Below are positions 26,780-35,550 of a stretch of DNA of 64,000 nt, one piece after another. Below the pieces are notes generated by a model, which was not told the origin of the DNA, made no database searches, and worked only from the letters and a program-made list of their open reading frames with translations. Position 1 is the stretch's first letter. Every line of letters begins with the position of its first letter. Position numbers and translations under genes: made by a program. The stretch is from Aminivibrio pyruvatiphilus (lineage in GTDB: Bacteria > Synergistota > Synergistia > Synergistales > Aminobacteriaceae). The stretch is taken from the NCBI RefSeq assembly GCF_004366815.1, contig NZ_SORI01000014.1, forward strand, positions 22,911 to 86,910, given 5' to 3'.

Positions 26780-27277
26780 CTACGCTCCCGGGGCGGCGTC
26801 GGCGGTGGTTTCGGAGGCCGCTTTCAGGCGCATGGATTCCCTCATGGTGTCGCTGAGGACGGGAGTGCGGACGTCGTACTCTTCGTTCTGGGCGATGACC
26901 TGGCAGGCGATGCGCTTTTTGTGGTTGATCACCACGGGCGCCCGGAGGTTGGCCGTCATGTCCCACGGCGCCGCCGGAGGGATGGAAAGGACGATCAGGA
27001 GGGCCAGGTCGGCCACGTCCGTGGTTTCAAGCAAGGCGATCTCCCCTTCGGGAAGGCGGGCGTTGTAGTTGGACTTCACCGTCTGGGGGACGACCACGGG
27101 CAGGGCCACGTCGCCGTCGGAGAGGCTCTGCAGCCACTTGATGGGGCTGTCGTCTTCCCCGGCCAGAGCCCATTTTTTGTGGGTTTCAAACCCGGGTATC
27201 CCCTTGGGGAAATGGATCAGGTCTTCGTCGTTGACGGTGAACCGGCCGAAGCGGGTGGTTTCTATTTTTTCGGGCAC
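26780..27277 (-). CDS. fliW: Flagellar assembly factor FliW
   Basis: Binds flagellin and CsrA in turn, so that free flagellin releases CsrA inhibition. 165 residues: TTRFGRFTVNDEDLIHFPKGIPGFE near the N terminus in family style (key parts FGRF and IHFPKGIPGFE), DVALPVVVP and LNIR-type ANLRAPVVINHKKR. GTG 27277 is chosen because GGAGG is eight bases upstream; GTG 27286 sits inside that ribosome site. The extreme C terminus (Ala/Thr-rich) is variable. Confidence 0.95.
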   Translation of the reverse strand: MPEKIETTRFGRFTVNDEDLIHFPKGIPGFETHKKWALAGEDDSPIKWLQSLSDGDVALPVVVPQTVKSNYNARLPEGEIALLETTDVADLALLIVLSIPPAAPWDMTANLRAPVVINHKKRIACQVIAQNEEYDVRTPVLSDTMRESMRLKAASETTADAAPGA

Positions 27278-27309
27278 GAAAGGCACCTCCGGAGTACGAA
27301 ATCTTTTGT

Positions 27310-27339
27310 TATATATTTTCTGGTGCAGGGGAGTGCAAA
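27310..27339 (-). promoter_or_regulatory. Candidate promoter of fliW-csrA-maf
   Basis: TTTGCA (27334-27339), 18-base spacer, TATATA (27310-27315), about 30 bases before the fliW start. The element stands just outside repeat block II. No sigma-28 element is seen here. Confidence 0.45.
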
Positions 27340-27344
27340 AACAA

Positions 27345-27606
27345 AAGCGAGATCCTCACGTCGCTGCGCTCCTCGGGATGACAGGTTACCGGGTGTCATC
27401 CTGAGCGGAGCGAAGGATCTGCTCTTGATTCTGAAGAGCCTCAAAAACGAGATCCTTCGGCAAAACGCCCTCAGGTTGACAAGCAAAAAACAAAAGCGAG
27501 ATCCTTCCCCTCCGGGGACGCGATCGGGCAAAAAACGCCCTCAGGATGACAGCAAAAGCAGAATCGAGATCCTTCCACTGCGGGGATGCTGCGCGATCGC
27601 GATCAT
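27345..27606. repeat. Intergenic repeat block II
   Basis: Four to five units of the GAGATCC...GGATGACA family, most in one orientation and one reversed (near 27396-27420). The unit at 27477-27551 (75 bases) is identical to 29448-29522. The block fills the gap between fliW and the parE remnant; no gene is seen in it. Confidence 0.9.
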
Positions 27607-27624
27607 ATTCGTTCGAAAAAATGA

Positions 27625-27963
27625 CTACAAAAGAGAACGTTTGCCCAGAATCCGGCGATACAGGAAAGACCGTAAATCCCGGCGGCCATCCACAATAGCG
27701 ACTACGTTCACCCTGCTCTCGACGACCGTTTAAAAAATCCGGTAAGGTTTGAAGAAGACCTCCCGGTAATCATTGAGCCCCAGATCAAGCAGCTCTACTG
27801 GTGTGACGCCTCGAAAAGGGAAAGCAACGAGGCGTTCGAAAGCACTTTCTATACTGGCCAGTACGTATTCAGCTTTAGCAGGATCATCGTGCGAGGCTAT
27901 GAACTCACAGATTTCGCACAGGTCTTGCGCTGCATCATCCGTCAGAAAAACTTCATAAATCAT
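27625..27963 (-). pseudogene. RelE/ParE-family toxin interrupted by an in-frame stop
   Basis: The intact frame from ATG 27963 gives 77 residues (MIYEVFLTDDAAQDLCEI at the start, DYREVFFKPYRIF at the end) and stops at TAA 27730-27732. The same frame continues after the stop for 34 codons with VNVVAIVDGRRDLRSFL, exactly the beta-strand and IADGRRD-type motif that ends ParE toxins, to a stop at 27625. A single base change of a Tyr codon to TAA explains it. The truncated product lacks the conserved C-terminal Arg region and is probably inactive unless the stop is read through. It overlaps the antitoxin by four bases. Confidence 0.85.
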
Positions 27964-28238
27964 CGATGATCTTTCAGGTTTACTCTGAGTTCAGAGACCA
28001 CCTCTGCCGCCGGGCGTACCCGCCCTTCTTCGATTTGCTTCCTACCCAGGGAGAGGATCTTGAGAAGCGCGAGAGTTTCCTGGGTACGTTCGAATTCCTC
28101 TATGTCCTGAACTACAGCTTTGGCTTCTCCGTCACGGGTTATGATCAAAGGTCCGCCTCGTTCACTCAGGGTGCGGACTATCTCGTCGGCGTTTTCTTTC
28201 AGGTAACCTACAGGTTTCACGTTGGCCGCTAATTTCAT
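27960..28238 (-). CDS. Phd/YefM-family antitoxin
   Basis: 92 residues. N-terminal DNA-binding fold of Phd/YefM: VKPVGYLKENADEIVRTLSE, then GGPLIITRDGEAKAVVQDI. The C-terminal helices would neutralise the ParE-like toxin, whose start it overlaps by four bases (ATGA). AAGGAGGG is a strong ribosome site before ATG 28238. It is intact although its toxin is broken; members of the family also repress their own promoter. Confidence 0.9.
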   Translation of the reverse strand: MKLAANVKPVGYLKENADEIVRTLSERGGPLIITRDGEAKAVVQDIEEFERTQETLALLKILSLGRKQIEEGRVRPAAEVVSELRVNLKDHR

Positions 28239-28287
28239 GAAGTCTCCCTCCTTTATCTATTGCTCAGGGGATCTTCTTATTGATTGA

Positions 28288-28298
28288 ATTGTATCACA
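28288..28298 (-). promoter_or_regulatory. Candidate extended -10 promoter of the phd/parE pair
   Basis: TGA-TACAAT (TACAAT at 28288-28293) about 50 bases before the antitoxin start. No good -35 is seen. Confidence 0.4.
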
Positions 28299-28384
28299 TT
28301 CGAAGGGGCGGATGATGCTTGGACAACATCGAAATCCTCCCCCTGCGGGATGTTTTCTGATCGCGTACTCTGAAAGAGAAGCCA

Positions 28385-28585
28385 GCCCGAGATCCTCACG
28401 TCGCTTCGCTCCTCAGGATGACAGGGCAGGGGCAAAATCAAGCCCGAGATCCCTCCCCTGCGGGGATGCTGCGCGATCACTTCGTTCGGGATGACAACCT
28501 AAAACCGAGATTCTCCTCCGGTGGGGATACTCCCTCCGCTTCGCTCTGGGTGCTGCGCGAGCGCGATCACATTCTTCGGGTTAAC
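28385..28585. repeat. Intergenic repeat block III
   Basis: The gap 28239-28654 holds the phd promoter and three units of the repeat family (near 28388-28424, 28443-28494 and 28505-28575). The last is degenerate. No gene is seen. Confidence 0.85.
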
Positions 28586-28654
28586 AAAAAAACACAAGAG
28601 TTCAATATTGCAACTCGCTCTTAAGAAATCGCCCTTTGAAAGAGCAGAGTCTGA

Positions 28655-28978
28655 TTAAATAAGCCTTGCCAAATCTTCTTTCAAAGCGGGAAGCTTGTTT
28701 ACGGCCACGTCCCACACTATCCTATAGTCTACTCCGAAATAGTCATGAATAAGACGGTCGCGCATTCCAGCGAACTTTTTCCACTCGATTTCCGGGTGTT
28801 CCATCTTGAATTCCAAAGGTATTTTCTTTGCAGCTTCGCCGATTATTTCCAGGCTTCTGACTACTGCCCGTTTCAGAACCGGCTGTGCGTAAAACTCATC
28901 CCAACTGAGATGGGCGGTGTTGTCAATCACGAATCGTATTTCTTCCACCATGTGGAGCAGGTATTCACGCTGCGACAT
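28655..28978 (-). CDS. hepT: HepT-type HEPN toxin (DUF86)
   Basis: 107 residues, all helical by appearance. The HEPN RNase motif R-x4-H-x-Y is read in [13 protein letters not shown]. HepT proteins are RNases held in check by a neighbouring minimal nucleotidyltransferase (MntA), which AMPylates the Tyr of this motif. Here mntA lies just upstream and overlaps by 14 bases. ATG 28978 has GGAG ten bases upstream, inside mntA. Confidence 0.9.
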   Translation of the reverse strand: MSQREYLLHMVEEIRFVIDNTAHLSWDEFYAQPVLKRAVVRSLEIIGEAAKKIPLEFKMEHPEIEWKKFAGMRDRLIHDYFGVDYRIVWDVAVNKLPALKEDLARLI

Positions 28979-29288
28979 GAAACAGCTCCACTTCTTTCAG
29001 TACCGTGGGCAATATATAGGGGCTCATCGCTTCCGGCGTGATTATTTCCACTTTACGGCCGAACAGGGATTCCAGGAGAAAGGCGAGATCCATAAAATTA
29101 TCGAATGTTCGCTTCTCTTCCTCGAATTCCACCAGAAGGTCCACATCGCTTTCGTCATTCTGCTCACCCCTGGCGAATGAACCGAAAAGGCCTATGGAGA
29201 CAACGCCCAGAGTTGAGAGGTCGTTTCGGACCGTCTCCAGGGTGGCAAATATGGTCTTTTTGTCTTCCACCGGCCGTTGAGCAGTCAT
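28965..29288 (-). CDS. mntA: MntA-type minimal nucleotidyltransferase antitoxin
   Basis: 107 residues. Nucleotidyltransferase signature GSFARGE followed ten residues later by DVDLLVEF, the GSx10DxD motif needed for AMP transfer. It pairs with HepT, modifying and silencing it. AAAGGAG is 11 bases before ATG 29288. The preceding gap is repeat block IV. Confidence 0.9.
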   Translation of the reverse strand: MTAQRPVEDKKTIFATLETVRNDLSTLGVVSIGLFGSFARGEQNDESDVDLLVEFEEEKRTFDNFMDLAFLLESLFGRKVEIITPEAMSPYILPTVLKEVELFHVAA

Positions 29289-29327
29289 TCTCTTCAGCTC
29301 CTTTGCTGTGGAACAGTGGTACTGAAC

Positions 29328-29522
29328 CAGATCCTCACGTCGCTGCGCTCCTCAGGATGACAAGCAGAAGCAGAAGCGAGATCCCTCGCTGCGCTCGGGA
29401 TGACAACCTAAGGGCGAGATCCTTCGGCCATGAAACCGGCCTCAGGATGACAAGCAAAAAACAAAAGCGAGATCCTTCCCCTCCGGGGACGCGATCGGGC
29501 AAAAAACGCCCTCAGGATGACA
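29328..29522. repeat. Intergenic repeat block IV
   Basis: Four same-orientation units of the repeat family between mntA and flgL. The last unit (29448-29522) is identical over 75 bases to 27477-27551. Confidence 0.9.
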
Positions 29523-29557
29523 AATCCGGAGGCGTCCTCAGGAGAACCCAGTCTATT

Positions 29558-32500
29558 CTACCTCAAAAAGTCCACGAGGGTGGGCTGGACGATCTTGGCG
29601 ATGACGGCAAGGCTGGACTGGTAAATGGCCTGGGCCATGGCGAACTTGGTGCTGGTTTCCGCCATGTCGATGTCCGAGACCTTGCTGTAGAGCTCGGTGA
29701 TGTAGATGTTGTTCTGCTTGAAGCGGCTCTGGTTGTTTTCGTACCGCTTGAGCAGCGCCCCCTGGGAGGTGCGGGACTTGAGCAGGGTGTCGATGAACTG
29801 GTCTATCTGGCCGAGCATGATGTTGCTCAGGCCTTCCCTGTCCTCGGCCTTGACGGAGTTGACCAGGTTGTCCAGCACGCCGAAGAAGTCGGTTTTCCTG
29901 GTGTCGGAGGCTGTCCGGACCACCACGTTCTGGTTGTACCGTGCCGATGGGGATCCGGCGCGGGAGGGCATGGCGGTGACGGTGCCGGTGAGGGCGGCCT
30001 GGGCGCTGCCGCTGACTTCGACGGAGTATCCCCTGGGGGAGGTGAGCACCAGGTACCGGGCTCCCCCGTCGTTCACGAGGCTTGCCCTGACGTCCTGTCC
30101 CTGGAAGCGGGCGTTGATGGCGGCGGCCACGTCCTCGATGTCAATGGCGCCGGAGTCGTTGCTGTCGAAGATGACGTTCAGGTCGATGGTGTGGGAGTAC
30201 CCGTCCACCGAGATGGTGAGGAGATCGCCCGCGGCGGGGGCCCAGGCGGAAACGTCCGCGTCCCCCCGGAGGGCGTTGTCCATCTGAAGGACTGCCGAGG
30301 CCGCGTCCCCTTCCACGTCATAGAGAGAGACCGGGGAGCCGTCACGGGCGGCGATGCTGACCATGGCATTCGATCCCGTAGCGGGAAGCTCGGGGTCGAA
30401 GTAGTTCACGTCGAGCCAGTTTCCGGCGGCGCTGCGGATCTTGTCGGCGATGATTTTCGGCGTATCCCCTGCCGAGACGGCCACGTCCACGGTCCGGCCG
30501 AGGGATTCGATGCGGATGGTGCCGGCGCCCGAGGTGCTGTTGTCGGGGATGGGCATGCTCGTGATCCCCGAGGAAATGCCCATCTGCATGGCGATGCCCG
30601 CAGTGTAGGACGGCGAGAAGGACGGGTCGGAGATGGGGAGGTCCACTATTCGCAGGGATTCCCCGTTTTTGGCGTAGAGGGAGACCCGGCCTGAGGCGGC
30701 GTCGAGGACAGTGTACCCCAGGAGGGCTTCGCCGGCGGCGCCGTTGACCTGTTTCACGATCTGCTCCATGACCTTTGCCTGGTCCACCCTGGGCGGCGTG
30801 GACGACATGACCTCGTCGGGATAGAGCTTCACGGTGAAGTCTTCGCCGCCCACGGTGACCCGGACGAGGGCCGCCATGTTTGGGTCTACGCAGGGGATGG
30901 AGGGGAAGACGGTGTCCGTGCCGGTGTCGTCCCTGCTCTGAATCGCCGTGGAAAAGCCCAGGTCCAGGGCGTAGCCCGCCGTGTTCTTGTCGAAGACCAC
31001 CAGGGGTTCGTTGGCCGAGGGACGGAGGATGAGGCGCTTCGTCAGTTCTTCCAGGCTGCCTGAGGTGCCGAGGCCGGCTTCGGTGTGGTCTTCCTGGACA
31101 ATCACTTCGAGCCAGTCGCCCGCCACCTGGCGGATGCGCTCCGCAAGTTCGTCGATGGTGAGGTTGACGCCGCCGTTGATCTTGAGTTCGGCGTAGTTCC
31201 GGCCGCTTTCAAACCGGAGGTGGAGGTCGTTCCCTATGGCGATGAGCTCCCCGTCGCCGAACTGGCGGCTCTTGAGGGAGGTTTCCATGCCGAGGAGGGA
31301 GGCGAAGTCGATGTGGCTGTGGTCCACGGGGCGCTCCACGGGAAGGGAGGTCACGGTGACCGTGTCCTCGGTGGAGGCGGAGAAGAGTTCCCTGGCTGCC
31401 CCGGTGAGTTCCATGCTGAACTGCTTCCCGGGATCTGCGGCCGTGACGACGAGCCGGTCGCCGTCGGCGGAGACCCGGGCAGCGACACCGAGGACGGTAG
31501 TGAGCTTGCCCGCTATGGTGTCCAGGGTGTCCGTCCCGTCGATGGTGAAGGTGACGTCCTCGCCCTGCTGGAAGAAGACCCTGATGGTGCCGTCGGCGGG
31601 AGTCCAGGCCGAGGCGTCGAGGCCGAGGATGGTTTGGGCCTGCTGTACCCGGTCGGTGTCGGGCCACCCCGTCACCTGGATGGGTTCTCCCGTGTGGCTG
31701 GTGAAGACAAGCCGCTGGGTCCCGGCGGCCATGTTCTTTTCCACCGAGACGGAGAGCAGACGGCTGGCGTCCCCCATGTTCAGGCTCTCGTTGATCAGCT
31801 CGGCGATCCTGTCAAGGGTGAGGCCGTTGAGTTCCCCTGCATCGCGGAACCGGTTGTAGTCGGTGAGGTCGTCGATGCCGTTGATGTTTTCGTCGGTCCA
31901 GTCTTCCGAGAGGCGGACCTTGACGCTCCGGCTGCCCACGGCGATCTGGAGGATTTCGTCCCGGCCCGTCCAGGTGAAGTCGAGGGGGACCTCCACGCTG
32001 GTGAGGGTGTTGGAGGTGTACTCCACCGGGAAGATTTCCCGCCCGTGGAAGGACACGTCCCCGATGACGCCCTTTTCCATTTCGTAGCTCACCTTGCCGG
32101 TGTTGCCCATATAGACGACATTTCCGGAGGCGTCCCGCTCGAAGGGGCGGACGCCTGTGGACAGGCCGGAGAGAAGGTACCTGCCCTCCACGGAGTAGTT
32201 GGCCGTATTGCGGAGCTCTTCCTGGAGCTCCTTGATTTCCGCGCCGATGGCTTCCGTCTCGCCCGGGCCGAGGGCGCCGTTGCCGGCGTAGATGGTGAGC
32301 TCCCGGATGCGGTGGGCGATGTCCATCATCTGGTTGAAGGCCGTGTCGGTGTTGGAGAGCCACGTGATGGCGTCGTCCTGGTTGCGGATGTACTGGCCGT
32401 TTTCCAGTATGGCGGTCTGGAGGGAAAGCTCCCGGACCACGTCTATGGGGTTGTCCGACGGGCGGGAATGCTTTTTGCCCGTGGCAAGCTGGTGCTGGTA

Positions 32501-32578
32501 TTCGAGCAGCCGGGACAGGTTGTTGTGCATGTCCGACAGCATAAGATTCTGGATCATGGGGTTGCTGACGCGCTGCAT
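29558..32578 (-). CDS. flgL: Flagellar hook-filament junction protein FlgL (HAP3), giant form
   Basis: HAP3 joins hook and filament. The ends are normal: RVSNPMIQNLMLSDM with the ATGKKHSRPSDNP helix at the N terminus, and the D0 helix SDIDMAETSTKFAMAQAIYQ to the C terminus. But the protein has 1006 residues, against roughly 300-500 in most species. The extra central part (about 205-870) reads as six successive beta-rich modules like the flagellin hook-IN motif. The last includes an EF-hand-like loop, DSNDSGAIDIED (805-816). It follows flgK by 13 bases. Confidence 0.95.
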   Translation of the reverse strand: MQRVSNPMIQNLMLSDMHNNLSRLLEYQHQLATGKKHSRPSDNPIDVVRELSLQTAILENGQYIRNQDDAITWLSNTDTAFNQMMDIAHRIRELTIYAGNGALGPGETEAIGAEIKELQEELRNTANYSVEGRYLLSGLSTGVRPFERDASGNVVYMGNTGKVSYEMEKGVIGDVSFHGREIFPVEYTSNTLTSVEVPLDFTWTGRDEILQIAVGSRSVKVRLSEDWTDENINGIDDLTDYNRFRDAGELNGLTLDRIAELINESLNMGDASRLLSVSVEKNMAAGTQRLVFTSHTGEPIQVTGWPDTDRVQQAQTILGLDASAWTPADGTIRVFFQQGEDVTFTIDGTDTLDTIAGKLTTVLGVAARVSADGDRLVVTAADPGKQFSMELTGAARELFSASTEDTVTVTSLPVERPVDHSHIDFASLLGMETSLKSRQFGDGELIAIGNDLHLRFESGRNYAELKINGGVNLTIDELAERIRQVAGDWLEVIVQEDHTEAGLGTSGSLEELTKRLILRPSANEPLVVFDKNTAGYALDLGFSTAIQSRDDTGTDTVFPSIPCVDPNMAALVRVTVGGEDFTVKLYPDEVMSSTPPRVDQAKVMEQIVKQVNGAAGEALLGYTVLDAASGRVSLYAKNGESLRIVDLPISDPSFSPSYTAGIAMQMGISSGITSMPIPDNSTSGAGTIRIESLGRTVDVAVSAGDTPKIIADKIRSAAGNWLDVNYFDPELPATGSNAMVSIAARDGSPVSLYDVEGDAASAVLQMDNALRGDADVSAWAPAAGDLLTISVDGYSHTIDLNVIFDSNDSGAIDIEDVAAAINARFQGQDVRASLVNDGGARYLVLTSPRGYSVEVSGSAQAALTGTVTAMPSRAGSPSARYNQNVVVRTASDTRKTDFFGVLDNLVNSVKAEDREGLSNIMLGQIDQFIDTLLKSRTSQGALLKRYENNQSRFKQNNIYITELYSKVSDIDMAETSTKFAMAQAIYQSSLAVIAKIVQPTLVDFLR

Positions 32579-32591
32579 GGTTCTCCCTCCC

Positions 32592-35084
32592 CTAGCGGCC
32601 CACGATGCCCATGCCGTTGATGATCCGGTCGAGCATCTCGTCCACGGTGGTGATGTACCTGGCGATGGCGTTGAAGGCCTGCTGGAACTTGATGATGTCC
32701 ATCATCTCTTCGTCGATGTTGACCCCCATGACCGACTGGCGCTGGTTGTTGATCTGGTTGATGAGGGCGTTCTGGTTTTTGAGCATGGTTTTCGCCCGGT
32801 CTCCCTGGGCGCCGAGGCTTGCGATGAAGGACTCGTAAAATTCGTTGAAGTCCGCGCTTCGGCTCTGGAGAACCTTGGTCTGCTTGAGCTGGGCCATGCG
32901 GAGGGCGTTGCTGCCGTCCCCGGAGCCGTTGGAGAAGCCGTTTCCGTCGCCCGAGGCTGCGGCGATGAGGCTGCGGTCCTCGTCGATCGCCCTGTTGATC
33001 TCCAGCAGGCGGCTTGCGCCGTACCGGACCGCTATGGGGTTGAAGTAGGCCACCCCTGTGGTGGTTTCGCTCTCCCCCACTCCGTAGCCGCCGTAGTGGA
33101 GGGCGTTCATCTCCTTGACGAGGCCGTAGGCCATTTCGTCCAGGACGTCGAGGAAGTCGAGGATGATGTCGTCCCGTGCCTCGAGGGCGCCCCTGATGGC
33201 CCCTCCCTTGACGTGGTGCCGCACGGTGATGTCCGATTCGCCCACGGCCCGAAGCTCCATCCGGATGCCCGGGGAGACTTCCTCGAGGGTGCTTGCGGAG
33301 TAGTCGTTCAGGACGGGTACCCGCCGGGCGTTCCGCACCATGTTGCTCTCGGAAAGATACAGTTTGCCGTCGAAGGTGAAGGCGGCGTCCCGGGCATATT
33401 CCCTGTAGTTCGTGCTGCCGTCGCCGTTGAGGAAGCCGAGGCGCTTGGCGATCTGGAGGCTGCCGTTTTCGTCGCCGAGGACGTTGATCCGGTGAGCTTC
33501 ACCAGCCGCGTTGCTTTTCAGGGTGAGGAAATAGGTGTTGGTGGCGGCGTCGAGCTCGATGGAGGCATGGAGCCAGTTCTCCGGCTTCGTGAGGCCGTTT
33601 GAGGCGTCGGAGAAGGCGCTGTTGATCTTGTTCTTTATGGTCTCCAGGGTATCCTCCTCCACCACTTCGATGGAAACGGAAGGAGCGGAGTTTTCCATGC
33701 CGAGGGCCGACACGAGGCCGCCCTTGACGTCCGTTATGGAGAGAAGGTGGTTCAGGGTGCTGGAAAAGGTCATCTGGGTGCCGGCGCCGTTGAGGGTGAC
33801 GCTGATCTCGCCGCCGAAACTGGTGCTCAGGAACCCCTGGAGGTCGGTGAGGGTGAGATCCGCGCCCGCGGACGACGCGGCATTGACGCCGTCGGAGAGA
33901 TCCCACGTACCGGTTCCGGCGTTCCACGTCACGGAGATTTCCCGCTCGAAGGATCCTGCGGACACCCTGAAGGAGTGGCTTTCTCCGGGTATGCCCGAAG
34001 GAAGTGCTATGCCCCCGGTCAGAACGGAGGAGACGGACCTGGTGCCCTGGCTTCCCACCTGGAGGGTGAAGGTGCCCCTGAGGTTGAGGGCCTCCGTCAT
34101 GGTCTCGGGCTTGATCCGGTCGGGGCAGGCGGACTCGCCGTAGCCCACGGACCAGGCGGATTCGGAGGCGAGCCGCTGGACGTTCACCGTGTGGATGGCC
34201 TCGGGAGCACCCTGCTCGATAGTTGCGAAGAGCACCGACGGGTTGGAGACGTGGTCGAAGAGGTTGTCCTCCACCTGTACGTCAAAGAAGCCGGTGTTTC
34301 CCGCCACGGGAACGGCCACAAGATGCCGGGTCTGGTCTCCCTGGACGAGGAGCTTGCCGCCGAGGTCGATTTTGAATTCCCCGTCCCCTTCGAGGCAGGG
34401 AGGGTTCACCGAGATGTCGATGAGCTTCGAGAGCTTGTCCACCAGAACGTCCCGCTTGTCCATGAGGTCGTTGGGGTTGCCCCCCACGCCCTGGACCTGC
34501 TTTATGGTGGTGTTGAGGCCGGCGATCTGGTCGATGAGGGTGTTGGCCTCGTCCACCATGAGTTTTATGTCCCTGTTGAGGGCGGTGCGGTATTCGTCAT
34601 AATTCCTGACGAGCTGGCCGAGGTAGACGGTGAGGTTCTTGGTCTTCTCCACCATGTCCTCCCGGACGGCGGAGTCGTCGGGCCGCTTGCTGAGTTCCTG
34701 AAGGCTCGACCAGTAGGTGTCCAGGGCGGTCTTCAGACCGGCTCCCGCAGGCTCGTTGACGTAGACCTCCACCGTGGAGAGGGCGTTCTGGATCTGTTCC
34801 CAGTATCCCTTGACGGTCATTTCTTCCCTATACTGGATGTCGAGAAAGGCGTCCCGGAGACGGACAATGGCGTCGATCTGCACGCCGGTGCCGACCTGCC
34901 CCGGAATGTTGGGCCTGTTGAGGGCCGGGTTGGTGAAGGGGCTCGTGGTGGACGCCTCCACCCGCTGGCGGGAGTATCCCTCCACGTCGGCGTTGGAGAT
35001 GTTGTGCCCCGCGGTCTCCATGCCGCGGCGGAAATAGTCCATGGCACGGCGTCCCATTTCAAGTCCGAAGAAGCTGTTCCACAT
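32592..35084 (-). CDS. flgK: Flagellar hook-associated protein FlgK (HAP1), large form
   Basis: First junction protein between hook and filament, needed with FlgL. N-terminal D0: SFFGLEMGRRAMDY and GHNISNADVEGYSRQRV; C-terminal helix ending IARYITTVDEMLDRIINGMG. 830 residues is well above the roughly 500-550 of E. coli or B. subtilis, the excess being central beta-rich domains like those in FlgL. ATG 35084 is preferred to the upstream in-frame 35156 because AGGAGG lies ten bases before it and it fits the family N terminus. Export depends on FlgN, the gene before it. Confidence 0.95.
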   Translation of the reverse strand: MWNSFFGLEMGRRAMDYFRRGMETAGHNISNADVEGYSRQRVEASTTSPFTNPALNRPNIPGQVGTGVQIDAIVRLRDAFLDIQYREEMTVKGYWEQIQNALSTVEVYVNEPAGAGLKTALDTYWSSLQELSKRPDDSAVREDMVEKTKNLTVYLGQLVRNYDEYRTALNRDIKLMVDEANTLIDQIAGLNTTIKQVQGVGGNPNDLMDKRDVLVDKLSKLIDISVNPPCLEGDGEFKIDLGGKLLVQGDQTRHLVAVPVAGNTGFFDVQVEDNLFDHVSNPSVLFATIEQGAPEAIHTVNVQRLASESAWSVGYGESACPDRIKPETMTEALNLRGTFTLQVGSQGTRSVSSVLTGGIALPSGIPGESHSFRVSAGSFEREISVTWNAGTGTWDLSDGVNAASSAGADLTLTDLQGFLSTSFGGEISVTLNGAGTQMTFSSTLNHLLSITDVKGGLVSALGMENSAPSVSIEVVEEDTLETIKNKINSAFSDASNGLTKPENWLHASIELDAATNTYFLTLKSNAAGEAHRINVLGDENGSLQIAKRLGFLNGDGSTNYREYARDAAFTFDGKLYLSESNMVRNARRVPVLNDYSASTLEEVSPGIRMELRAVGESDITVRHHVKGGAIRGALEARDDIILDFLDVLDEMAYGLVKEMNALHYGGYGVGESETTTGVAYFNPIAVRYGASRLLEINRAIDEDRSLIAAASGDGNGFSNGSGDGSNALRMAQLKQTKVLQSRSADFNEFYESFIASLGAQGDRAKTMLKNQNALINQINNQRQSVMGVNIDEEMMDIIKFQQAFNAIARYITTVDEMLDRIINGMGIVGR

Positions 35085-35098
35085 GGCCGATGGCCCTC

Positions 35099-35548
35099 CT
35101 AACCCCGAAAATCCACTCCCGGCCGGGAGGGGTACATTCCCTGAAGCCGTCTCCATTCGGCGATCATCATGCCGCCGAGGCGCTGGTTTTCATCCACGAG
35201 ACCCGCAAGGATCTGCATCTCCGACTGGAGCTTCCGGACGGCGAGCTCCAGGGCGGAGGCCGTTTCTTTCAACGAGGCGGCGTCGTCCCCCCGGAGGCGT
35301 TCGCAGATGGCGGAAACCTTCGGCTCGCAGGCGAGCTGGCCGGCCAGTTCCGCCGCCATTTTGGCCCTCTGGTTTTCCAGGGCTTCGGCGGAAAAGCCGA
35401 GGTTCTGCAGGTCCCGGAAGAGGTCCTGTAATAATTCGAGGCGCCCGTTCTGGAGCGCCTCTCGTTGCTGTACGGTGACATCCGCAAGAGCCCGCAGGGT
35501 TTCTGCCTGCCGGGCAAGCACGGCGCCCAGGGCAGCGGGAGAAGCCAC
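35099..35548 (-). CDS. flgN: FlgN-type export chaperone
   Basis: 149 residues, a long coiled-coil helical protein (RQAETLRALADVTVQQREAL; SALELAVRKLQSEMQILAGLVDENQ). The FlgN fold binds the C termini of FlgK and FlgL, whose genes follow. Sequence conservation in the family is low, so position between flgM and flgK carries much of the call. GTG 35548 has GGAGG seven bases upstream and starts two bases after the flgM stop. Confidence 0.85.
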   Translation of the reverse strand: MASPAALGAVLARQAETLRALADVTVQQREALQNGRLELLQDLFRDLQNLGFSAEALENQRAKMAAELAGQLACEPKVSAICERLRGDDAASLKETASALELAVRKLQSEMQILAGLVDENQRLGGMMIAEWRRLQGMYPSRPGVDFRG

Positions 35549-35550
35549 CG

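Noticed and set aside
29523..29557. Terminator after flgL
   Set aside because: Short G+C-rich complementarity without a T run; not convincing.
31085..35102. Long plus-strand open frames of 400-500 codons opposite flgL and flgK
   Set aside because: Shadows of G+C-rich coding genes; no ribosome sites or motifs, and the minus-strand genes are certain.
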